NCBI GenBank assembly: GCA_023374045.1
Contig: CM041779.1
Span: 141,009,801 to 141,073,800 of the forward strand
Direction: 5' to 3'
DNA length: 64,000 bases
DNA from: Limonium bicolor
Taxonomy: Eukaryota; Streptophyta; Magnoliopsida; Caryophyllales; Plumbaginaceae
Of this stretch, positions 7,317 to 17,368 are shown piece after piece. Below the pieces are notes generated by a model. It searched no databases. It was given only the letters and a program-made list of their open reading frames with translations, and had not been told where the DNA came from. How positions within the stretch are numbered: position 1 is the stretch's first letter; the number at the start of each line of letters is the position of its first letter. A program made the translations under genes and the position numbers.

Positions 7317-10300
7317 ATGGCTGATCAGGACATGGCTGATGCAGAGTTCGATTTATTTTGTCGTGAGGATGAGGAAAATGAGCAGCGAATGGTACCGGTC
7401 CCATCTACATCTGCCGCTGCTGCTGTTGCCCCATCCACATCTGCCGCTGCTACTGTTGGCCCTTCCATGAGTGCACCTTCTACGAGTGCTACTCAGAGAC
7501 CCAGAGGTAGAGGTCCGACCCGTGGGTTGAAACTGCAGAAAGAGGATCAGATTAGTCTTCTGTGGGACCAGTATGGGAGGTATGGGGGGGCAGCAGGTCA
7601 GAGTTCGGTAGTATGCTAGGGACTCTGGCCAGATCACATTGCTGCATCAACCACACATGGAAACAAGTCCCGCAAGAAGTAAAGGAGACCATCTGGAAGA
7701 AGGTGCAAGAACGGTACAAGATCCCAGAAGAAGTGAAGAAGACCGTTCTTTCTTTGGTGTCCGGCAAAGCTAAATCATTCCGCCACTATTTGGTTGAGCA
7801 TTGGATCAACAGGGTGCCCCCACGTGAGCCTCCGCCGTATGTTGTGTACAACGGCATGATCACTGAAGAGGAGTGGAAGGAGTTCGTTGAGCGGCACGCC
7901 ACCCCCGAGTTCAGGGTATGTTTGTGTGTACTCTTTTCTTAATTAATGCTCATAATGCTTTATCCCTGATTTTCTAATTAATTTCCTGTTGTACTTTCTT
8001 AACAGCAAGTACAAGAACAAGCACGGCAAAACCGTGAAGCTAATCTCTACCCCCACACCATGGGACGAAGGGGATATGTGGGCAGCCTCGAGGGATGGAA
8101 AGAAGCTGGTTTGCTGACACGGAGGAACGAGGATGGAAGTGAATGCCCGATCGAGGATGTCTCTGAGGCGAGGAGGGTGCAGATGTACATACTGGGACGC
8201 CAGAAAACGACCAGCGAAGGTCAGAGGATATTTCCTAATGCTGCGATGGAACAACTGGCTAACCAAATTGTAAGTATTTGAAAGTAGCTGTTAAATAATT
8301 TACTTATATACTCAAGTGTTTGTTGATCTTAAATTTAGTGTTAACTTCTTTGAAAATTGGACAGTACGAAGCGGCACAGAGAGGAGAAGTAGACTTACAC
8401 GCTTCTCCTTCTCAAGACGACGCGCTCAATCAAATGCTTGGGAAGAAGGATCACCCGGGGCGTGTTAGAGGATTTGGGGGAGAAGTACGTCAGAAGAACG
8501 TATTCCCGCCATCTGCTAGGAAGGGTCAGATGAGTGCTGCTGAAGTCGAGGCGATGGTAGAGCGTAAGTTCGCTGCTGAGCGCCAAGCTAATGACGAGAA
8601 ACAGGCTGCTGAGCGCCGGGCTATCGAGGAGAGGCTGCAGGAAGCGTTGAATGCGATTGCACATGCGACTACTCAGCAGCAGCAGCTAGATCCTCCTCGA
8701 CTATCTTCCTCGTCTAGTTGTGCTCCGGCCGCTGACCCGTACCCGTTTGCCAACATCCAGGTTAACTTTGTTTAACTATTTTTCTCCTAAAATAAAGTTA
8801 TTTAAATAGTATTAGATTGGACTCACTTATTTATTTCACGTATTATCTCTGTTTATTAAAGGAGCAAAAAAAATGTCGTCTCCAAATACCATTAGACGGG
8901 CACCCTGTAGATGCGGCCTACGGGACGGTGTTGCCATCAGGTCCACTCACGCTCATCAGTTTCGTACGTCTACCCCCATTCTACGCGCGTGTGACCTTGG
9001 ACCTGATAGTTGATGGATTTGAGCATGCATACCTTCCGATGGCGTTTGACAACAAATGCACGCTGATCGAAGCGAAGGGAGACATATTGCCCTGGCCAGC
9101 ATGTTATATTGTTGTCACCGATGAGGTAAGACTGTTTGACAACCATTTAGTATCTAATAAAATGCATTATTTAGCATTAAGTATCTAATCTAATCTATTA
9201 TAGATCCCTGAGCTTCCTCGCCGCGTAACCCGGCCCAGACTAGAAGAGACCAGCGCGCCGGCGAATCCTGAGATCCCTGAGCTTCCTCGCCGCGTATCCC
9301 GGCCCAGAGAAGAAGAGATCTGCGCGCCGGCGAATCCTGTCAGAAGTACAAGGGTATGTTCTAGATAATTGTTTAATGTTACTATAATAATCAATTAGTA
9401 ATTATCTTTACATTGATGCTTTACTGTTTGTGTGTGAAGGGTAAGAATCCAGTGAGTCGGGGTGCGAAAGGTAAGAATCCAGCGCCCGTCCGGGGTCGCA
9501 CCAGGACTTCTGAGGCGCCTAAAAATAAGCTCACACTGCCACAAAAACTTGTTAATGTTTTGGGGCCCAAGCAGATGAATCTCTACGACAAGATCATGTT
9601 GAAGTCATCTCAAACTAACAACTTCATGATGACGCTTCCAAAGTCGATGTTTCACTACGAAGAAGATATGATGACGGCAATCAACTTTGAGGACATCAGA
9701 GAGATGATGTGTGGAGATTATCTGAACATTAACATTATTCAAGCTTATCTAAAGTAAGTGTTCTTTCCTCATACTGTAAAAACATATAGAATAAGTATCT
9801 ATGAAGTTGCATTGGCTAACTTTTTATAGTACATGTGATATAATAGATGTCTGCTTGAGAGATGTGCTGAGAAGGACATGACCTCCATTACTGCGGTGTG
9901 CCCGGAGCGTTTATCGTACGACTCAGTCACTAGGGACCCGGGGAGGTTTTGTGAATACATGATTCATTGCTTCAATGTTGTTGATCAACAGAATAAATTA
10001 TTCATTCTAATGCCGTATCACCAAACGTGAGTTCTAATATAAAATTACATACTAATTAGCTAACTTTTTTACCTTCATTTCTCATTTCATTTTGTATTTG
10101 ACATTGTAGCCACCACTGGGCTTTGTTTATATTCTGCGCTGCCACCGCTACTCTGCTCGTTCTAGATCCACTAGGGCAGTGGACAGAATTCAACACTGAA
10201 GACTTAATCAAAGAGTAAGTTTTTATTACTATTTAATTGTTTGTAAGTTTTTTGAACCAAAATTAATGTACTTGTTCATTTTGCTAAACGCTTTTGTTAA

Positions 10301-10747
10301 TATATGTAACAGTTGTTACAAAAAAACCCCTCAGGGAGAGTTTGGTGATTTGACCGTCAATTACATCAAGGTTTGGTAATTCATGTATTTCATTCGTGCT
10401 GCTATTATCTTTGTACAATTGTTTTACATTTGTGAATTTTGGTGATTTAGTGCCCTACCCAAAAGGATTCTAAGAGTTGCGGGTACTACGTGATGCGGTA
10501 TATGTACGAGTTCTGCGGGTACTTCCCAAGTTTTAAGAATGATATTGACAAGGTAATACGAACGCTGTCTTGTATTTAATTCTTTCGGCAGATTTTTTGT
10601 GTCTTTATCTTAATCTCATTATGTGTTCCATTCCTTTTCTTGTTGCAGATTAAAGAGCATTATGCCAGATTCAAGACTTATGCTCCTGCCGACTTGTTGC
10701 ATGTCAGAGAGAGCATGGCAGCCATGTTTATGAGAATGGAGTGGTAG
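7317..10747 (+). CDS. second CACTA gene: Ptta/En/Spm-domain, DUF8039-like and Ulp1-like protease fusion (11 exons, one frameshift)
   Basis: Modelled exons: 7317-7915, 8006-8269, 8365-8760, 8862-9125, 9204-9353, 9440-9753, 9847-10026, 10110-10214, 10313-10370, 10451-10552 and 10649-10747. Every junction is GT-AG and keeps frame, giving about 843 codons. Order: Ala/Ser/Pro-rich N terminus; Ptta/En/Spm plant transposase domain (ITEEEWKEFVERHATPEFR to the end of exon 2), the likely DNA-binding accessory part; coiled coil rich in Glu/Arg/Ala (exon 3); DUF8039-like module (exon 4); a duplicated 23-residue Pro/Arg repeat (exon 5); and a C-terminal C48/Ulp1-like peptidase (exons 6-11) with His in HHWALF, Asp in LVLDPLG, and Gln and Cys in PTQKDSKSCGYY. 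That is the complete catalytic set. Exon 1 changes frame at the run of seven G (7584-7590), where one base is missing, so the copy is broken there unless this is a sequencing error. A SUMO-protease-like role is inference. Confidence 0.88.
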
Positions 10748-11190
10748 ACTAGCTAGCTCTGATGCTGTAACATATATTTTTTGTTAGTTGCTGCTCTGAT
10801 TCTGTTAGTTGCTGCTGCAACAGATTATATTGTGTAACAAATTATATTTTTTGTTAGTTGCTCTGATTCTGTTTGTAATGAATTATGCTAGCTGCTGCTG
10901 TAACAGATTCTAGCTGTTGTATTGAATGTTTCTGTTGCAATTGTGCGCAGAAATGAATTTGCAATTGTTATCTCTGTTGCAATTGTGTAACAGATTGAAT
11001 ATGTTACAGATTTTCGATCTGGTGCTTTATTAGATGTTATCTCTGTTGCAATTGTGCGCAGAGAATGAATTTGTGTTGTTGGTATTGATTCAGGGGGTTC
11101 AATTGTGCAGTTTCTGCCCTCTGTTGCTTATCTGTTACAATTCTGTCTCTGTTGCAATTGTGTAGATTTGTAAAAAAAAAAAAAAAATTA
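10748..11190 (+). other. 3' region of the CACTA genes with degenerate short repeats
   Basis: No gene. It contains many imperfect repeats of TTGTTAGTTGCTGCTCTGATTC and TCTGTTGCAATTGTG type, followed by an A-rich run at about 11172-11187. It probably contains the polyadenylation region of the two transposon genes. Confidence 0.5.
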
Positions 11191-11552
11191 CACTTTAGAT
11201 TACGGTTCTAACAATAACCGTAATCTAAAGTCCTTTGGGCGGCGCGCCAAAAGACTTTAGATGACGGTTATTGCCAAAACGTCATCTAAAGTGTCGACTT
11301 TACATTACGGTTATTTGTAAAACGTGATCTAAAGTCCTTTGGTTCGCGCGCGCCAAAGGACTTTAGATCACGGTTTTATAAATAACCGTAATGTAAAGTC
11401 AATGACACGCGGGCCGGAAAAGGGACTTTAATTACGGTTTTAAACCGTAATTAAAGAAACGCCATCTTTATTGACGCCCGCGTAGATTACGGTCCAGAAC
11501 CGTAATTATACACGGTTTTGGACCGTAATTAATGGGTCGCATTCCACCAGTG
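11191..11552. repeat. right subterminal palindromes and terminal repeat of the CACTA element
   Basis: At least four consecutive foldbacks are built from ACTTTAGATTACGG and its variants, with loops containing GGCGCGCC or CGCGCGCG. The clearest has arms at about 11294-11345 and 11353-11401. The terminal repeat 11521-11552 ends CCACCAGTG, directly before the TAT target duplication. Confidence 0.9.
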
Positions 11553-13310
11553 TATAATTGTTGATCGAGTTATGAAAACTTTTCCTTGGAGTCTAACTGT
11601 GACTGTCTTTGTCCCAGGTAATGATAACCAAAGTGTAGGTAATAATCAAGCCCTCGTAAATACTAGATGAGCCTTTTAAAGAGAGGAGAGTATTCTAAGG
11701 TATCCAAGTCCATATCTGAATTTATTACTTGTATGATGGATTTAAGAGTTAAAATAATTGATGGATATAATTGTTAGACAGTATGAGCCTAGATGCTTTA
11801 ATAAGAATTTATCTTTTAGGCCAAGAGGAAAAAACTGGCTTCCCCGCTTGATGATTTGATCAAAGGAACTTAGTTCCGGGGATTAAGGTAATACACTAGA
11901 TTCGAGTATAGGTTATAACAGATATTGGATAGTTGTATAGTGGTCAAGAGAAAATGTAGTACTCACCACGTCACAAAGTTGATAAGATACAATTTGGAAA
12001 ATGACAATTATGTGATTGTTTGATATTTGACGTGGGAGGTCGAACTTGGTCCTGGTCAGATCAAGGGAAAACCAAGCACAAAATGGTGTGGAAGGATAGT
12101 TCAACACTGATGCTAACCCCGTCAGGGTTGGATGATTCATGAGACTTCTTACAAGTGGTCATAAATATTTCTGTTATACGTAAGTATTTATTCTTAAATC
12201 TAATATAAAATTTGACTAATAAGATGATAATGTAGAAGGTGTAAATTAAGAGTTAAGTTGTCCAGGTTACCCCGAGGAGATTAAATAGCTAAAACAACTC
12301 CGCATATGTCGGACAAATAACCAATTGTGAGGGAAATACTAACTATTATCATTCCATGAACCATGTTAATAAATTAAATATGAGATCAAGAGATAATTAT
12401 CTATAATAAAAGTATTCTCAAACTACCTTCTAAGTTATGGCCAAATTGCCATCTGGAAGGAAAGATCGACTTCCATGTCTTTCTTTATGAATTCAAACCC
12501 AATATATTAAATGGGAACCTACCTATAAGCATGGTAGAATATAAAGAGTAGAAACATTATACTAATACCCACATGAGTTGACTCACAACCGCAAGAACAT
12601 GTTCAATTGAAAGGAAACTGTAACTTCTTAGAAACTTTAGCGGGAACCCTACTGTGGTATACTTGATAAACAGACGATAGTAATCGTGTATGTACTACCG
12701 ATAATTGGTGAGTCCATAATATCAAGAAATCTTTCTATAACATACATAAAATGCATGGCTCGCCATAGCTCATACTTTACACTGAAAATGAAAACCGAAT
12801 ATGGCGACAATAAACTCAATTACCAGAATCACAAGAGGATGACCTGAAGATCTATGAGAGAAATTTTAAGTATGCCCCAATATTAATACAACCCAAACGC
12901 CGACGATTACAACTACAAGAGGCGATTAATGGAAATGTGTTACACACGATAGTTTAAACAAGCCATGAGATAATATCGGCAACGTACAGGATGGTAGATC
13001 ACCTTCACCCATACATACGGGATTCAAATATAAAAGCATACTAATGCACTATGGAACATATCAGAGAATGCATAGATTCTTGGGGGCTATACACCGTAAA
13101 CAGACAGAAGTCATATACTGATGTCCGTAGAAGAGACCTCGAGTTTGCAGTAGGCGATTGAGTCTTCCTTAGAGTTTCATATATGAAGGGAATTTAAAGA
13201 GTTGGGCAGAAGGGCAAGCTTAGCACGAAGTATGTAGGACCGTACCTTATTACGGAGCGAGTGGGCCCATTAGCCTATAGGTTAGATTTACCTATTGAGC
13301 TTGGGAGAGT
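11553..13310 (+). pseudogene. decayed Gypsy pol (element E), first segment
   Basis: No open frame survives. Traces of reverse transcriptase (a CCGCTTGATGATTTGAT stretch near 11847, matching the PLPRIDDL region) appear at the start. Near 13120-13310 there is the end of integrase: frames encoding YADVRRRDLEF, a KLSTKYVGPY motif and GPLAYRLDLP, with several stop codons. The coding sense is cut at 13310 by an LTR element and resumes at 19080 with VHNVFHISQLKQY, which is the expected next segment. This is therefore a plus-strand chromovirus-like Gypsy that existed before the insertion. Confidence 0.8.
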
Positions 13311-15037
13311 TGTTGGAAGAAATATGTGACTACTTCTACCACTTAGGCAGTGTACCTATCGTTTTGCGGAATAGTGGATTTGTGGGTTGTCGTACTCTTG
13401 GGGACCTCGCTGTGGATAAATAACTGTGTATGTAAATTGACTGAGAATTCTAATAAACAGATTTTATCTTTTTTTAAGGAAAGATTAACACCTAACTCAT
13501 AAGACAATAATAAAAACAATTAATCAAAACAGAAAACAATTTAAAATTATAAATCTTTTTGTTTGTTTAAAGGAGCATCCCGGGTTGTTCTGCTCACCTA
13601 TTTTATCTAATTATACCAATATAAACTTTCCCACTTTAGCAATAAACTCAGGAATCTTAATTAGTTCATTGACCGGTCCCTGTACAATAAACCCTGATTA
13701 ATTTAAACAGCAAGCGCAATCCTTGCTCAAGTTATTATAAATTAATCGCTTTAATAACAATTCTTATTGGAGACAGATTAACCTATAGGCGGCACGCTTC
13801 TAGTCACTAACCCGTTTTGACTTCCTATGTCTAGAACCTTGTCTCAGCACTGCATTTTAACAAAGAGCTACAAATATCACTTTAATAATTGAACAAGAAG
13901 ATTAAAGCGCATTAAGGACAAGAATCAAAATACTGCTTAGATAAATTATAGTGGAAAGCTTACATAACACAATTATATAAAATAGGCTCGCTTCCTAACC
14001 CGGGAGGCTAGGTTTATTAATCACACATAAGTATACAGTAAAACAAACATAAGAAATAAGATAGTCGGAACCAACGAAGAAGAACGAACAGATGGCCAAT
14101 CGACTTCTTCGTTGGTTTCCTGGAAAATAACAGCGTAAGGCTAATGAATGAAGAATGAAGATAAAATGGAGAAGTGGGGGATAAGAGGATGGAATGGATC
14201 GTAGGTGTGGTACGTATTGTGGTCTGAGCGATGGATTATGGAAGAGATTGATGATATTTTTGATGCAGAAGTACTAGGTTTGAATAGAAGAGAGGAGGAG
14301 GAAGAAGACAGGCTGCGACAACGCGTGAGGGATTTAGGGAGTGCAGTGGGGCGGCGCAACGCGTGAGGAATTTCAGGGCTGTCGGCCGGCGCCTGATATT
14401 GCTGATCGGGTAGATGATGTGTTTGCAGGCGCCGCAAATTGTAGAAGACGACAGCACGAAGGAAATCTGTTCGCGTAATTTCTGGATCTGGTTTCACGTC
14501 CTTGTTTGTGTCCGGCCATATTTGGGCGGACGTCTCAGTGTTGTCCGGCCTTTTATTCACGGACAGGCCACGGACTTGTCTCACGTCCGCCCTTTCTTCT
14601 GTGGACACACCACAAACGTTACTTCCCACGTCCGGCCTTATTTACCCGGACCTGCCACGGACTACTTCTTCCCACGTCCGGCCTTGTTTCCGCGGACACA
14701 AATGCTCAGTCCGGCCTTGGTTGAGCGGACAAGACACGGACGCTCTTTTGACTTGTCCGAACCACTGGTCCAGACCAGTGTGGTTCTGACGAAAATTGGT
14801 TTGCTTCTAAAATATTCGTTTCAGCTCCGATTTAAGATCCGTTTGCGCCTATGCGTTCGTCTCTTCGTCTACTTTGCTCCTAGCTTGGTTTTCCTCATGT
14901 TTAACCAATAAATTTGTGAGATAACCAATAAAACATAAACTAGAGGAAAACTAAGCAAAGTGGAGAAATGAGTAAGAAAAGTGCTGTTATAATATATGAA
15001 ATACACCCATAAAACATGCTCCATTGGACACTTAACA
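13311..15037 (-). repeat. 3' LTR of the Athila-like element
   Basis: Plus-strand start TGTTGGAAGA and end CACTTAACA; 1727 bp. Open frames inside (such as one at 14141-14629) recur in the other LTR only because the LTRs are copies. It contains an array of GTCCGGCC...CGGAC hairpins. Confidence 0.9.
14509..14790. repeat. GTCCGG/CGGAC hairpin array in the Athila-like LTR
   Basis: About seven units, 33-46 bp apart, each begin GTCCGGCC or close to it and contain a downstream CGGAC, often with a second GGCCACGGAC-type partner. The last unit is a longer palindrome around CACTGGTCC...GGACCAGTG. The array is repeated at 18555-18836. Confidence 0.8.
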
Positions 15038-16231
15038 CACCCCCACACTTACCTTTTGCTTGTCCTCAAGCAAAACCATGTACCCAAGCAAGTAGGGAAT
15101 GCTCAATATTAACAAATATTATTATGAAGGGTAGGATAAAGAGGTGAACATTGATCTTTAAACTTTTTGAGGAGTGTGAATCATCACCTACCGGTGGCAT
15201 AGGTGTGCTCAGGGTAAAAATAAAATATAGAGTTTCGGGGTATGATCTGGAGTGCTTCAATGCTTCTTAGTTAATGTGACTTTGAGAACTTTTACCATGG
15301 CCAACTTCTCTCAAGAATGGGCATTGAGGAGAAAACAAAAGGAAAAATAGAATTATGCATTTGTTTCACTTTTGCATAAGAGATGAGAAGATAAAATGTA
15401 GGCATCAAGCCTTTGTATTTAAGAACACTCAACTCTCATTTGTTGGTTACCAATGGCGTCTCGCAAGTCCCTTGTTAATTATTTTTTCTTTTTTTTACAG
15501 AGAAGCACCCCTTTGCAATCCCTAAGAAAGAAGACAGAAGGAACCCCTAAGCGATAAAAATCCAACCATTTCAGATCATTTGGTCACACCGCATAAAATG
15601 CTCCTCAAAAGTAATCAAAATGAAAAATTTTGTACCATTTATCCCACAATTCATAACAGTATTTATTTATAAAGAGAACAACCCACATATAAAGGGTCCA
15701 CGATATTGAATTTGGAAAAACGCAAGATAAGTAGAGAGATTAAACATTTTAAGCTTTGTGTCAATTAAGAGAGACTTAAGACGAGCGATAGAGAAGTGAG
15801 TCCTCCCCCACACTTAGACTGGAGCAATGTCCTCATTGCTTAGGAAGAATTAAATTAACGAGGTCATGCAATCTACCAGAGTTCTCACACTATGCAAAGT
15901 AGTAGGGAGTATCTAAAAATTTGAAGTGCAAAGCAAAGAGAATGTACTCCCCAGAGTTCGCAGAGTGTTTAAGCAGAGCTCCCCCACACTTGAGTTCAGC
16001 TATCAGAATGTGCAAGATGTTCCTGTCATGAATATTCTAAACAGCCAGAAGAACTCAAGTTAATTCTCCTCGTTCTCTCTCCTCTCCTTTTTTTATTTAT
16101 AAAAACATATATAGGAATAATATGGAAGACAAAACATAAGAGAAAAATAGTAAGATAATAAAATTTTAACCACTGGGTTGCCTCCCAATGAGCTGCCCGT
16201 AATTATAGTCTTTGGCTAGACTCCCGCTTCG
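15038..16231 (-). other. noncoding 3' part of the Athila-like interior, with repeated purine tracts
   Basis: No gene. On the minus strand the tract AAGTGTGGGGG occurs at the LTR border (15041-15052) and again at about 15805-15817 and 15983-15994, giving three polypurine-like sites. Confidence 0.7.
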
Positions 16232-17086
16232 TTATCCTGGATCAAAAATAAAGGTAGACAACAGCTTTGCCAGAAAAACGAAGTTAGCAGTAATTAAAAG
16301 CAAACCACCAGGATCAAAACAGAACGTCACCTCGGCAAATGAAATAGCAAAATGAATACTCCACAAAACCTGGTGTTTGAGGAGGTACTGCCGGTAACGG
16401 AGTTCTAACAGGAGACCAGGTGGTGATGACTTTTCTTCCTCAAATTGGAGGATGTAAACATCCTCCTCTTGTTGTTGAGGCTTATGGAGGCAGGGTGAGG
16501 GTTGATGAGAGACTGGTGGTAGCGGTATTCCTTCCTCAGATTCGAGGATGTAAATTTCCTCTTCCGGTTGATGAGGCTCGATAGGATAATCCTCTTCTAG
16601 CTCGTGGATTGGCTCATATAAAATATCTTCAAATTTTAATTGCTCCTCTTGTGTTGGGGATGGAGATGGAGGAGAATTGTAACTTTCAGACATTTGCTCC
16701 AACTCGGCGTCGGAGAAAAATGTCCTGATAAGTTTCTTTATCTCCTCATCAAAACTTGTAGCTTCAATAATATCTGGCTCGAATCGATCTTCGCTCCTTG
16801 GAGTCACCACTAGAATCTCTTCTAGCGGCTTGGTCAGACTTGGGAGAAATTCGTCTGGCCCTTGTGTAGATTGCTGTTTATTCTGATCGAAATAGTCATA
16901 TCCCAACTGAGCTTCTTTGTACTGTGTATTAGCCTGGTCGACTTCCCACCAATACGGCTCTCGATTTTATTGTTGAGGTGGTTGATAATCCTTGACCAAC
17001 CTTTGATACGAGGAACTCACCTCTTGCATGTGAGTCCATTCCAAATTGATCAACAATCTCCTCACATCATCGTAGCCGCTCTCCAT
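16232..17086 (-). pseudogene. gag-position reading frame of the Athila-like element, one stop codon
   Basis: Reading from the ATG at 17086, the frame is open for 39 codons, meets a TAA at 16967-16969, and continues in the same frame for about 245 more codons to 16232. The product is acidic, with Glu/Pro/Gln-rich repeats of the type EEEIYILE...EEDVYILQFEEE, and the N-terminal part is MESGYDDVRRLLINLEW. I do not recognise a conserved domain. Its position just downstream of the primer site suggests a gag remnant or a lineage-specific protein of this non-autonomous family. A translation start after the stop is available at 16906. Confidence 0.6.
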
Positions 17087-17344
17087 AATCAGTAACTATC
17101 CTACAAAAACAAAAATAAAAAATACCAAGTAGAATAGAACTAAAAATAGAAAATAAACACAAAAGTAAAAATTAACTAAATAGAAAAACAAATATGAAAC
17201 AAAACAAAGATAAAAGAAAACTGCTAAAATAGAAAAAAGTAAGTAAAATTAAATAAAACGAAAATAAAATAAAACAGAAATAGAAAGAAAATTAAACAGA
17301 TATCTCAATTAAAATTAAAAACCATCAATTAACCATGCCAAAGG
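17087..17344 (-). other. A-rich leader between the primer site and first frame of the Athila-like element
   Basis: Very A-rich on the plus strand (AAAATAAAATAAAAC-type repeats). It corresponds to the untranslated leader of the minus-strand element. Confidence 0.6.
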
Positions 17345-17362
17345 TCCCCGGCAACGGCGCCA
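17345..17362 (-). other. primer-binding site for tRNA-Asp
   Basis: The plus strand spells TCCCCGGCAACGGCGCCA, the 3' end of plant tRNA-Asp, so the minus strand is its complement. It lies six bases from the LTR end at 17369 and fixes the element orientation as minus. Confidence 0.9.
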
Positions 17363-17368
17363 AAAACT

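Larger units (their letters stand above)
1459..11552 (+). mobile_element. complete CACTA (En/Spm) DNA transposon, about 10.1 kb
   Basis: The left end reads CACTAGTGGAACGCGA and the reverse complement of the right end reads CACTGGTGGAATGCGA; similarity continues for about 30 bp. A 3-bp target duplication, TAT, lies at 1456-1458 and 11553-11555, the size expected for CACTA elements. Both ends carry many direct and inverted copies of an ACTTTAGATTACGG motif, the usual subterminal transposase-binding arrangement. The interior encodes TNP2 and a second multi-exon gene in the same orientation. One end deviates from the canonical pentamer (CACTG instead of CACTA), and the second gene has a frameshift. 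The element could still be transposition-competent in trans. Confidence 0.95.

Noticed and set aside
14141..14629. A 162-codon protein-coding gene on the minus strand
   Set aside because: It lies wholly in an Athila-like LTR, is low-complexity (Ser/Leu/Thr-rich) and is frame-disrupted in the other LTR copy.
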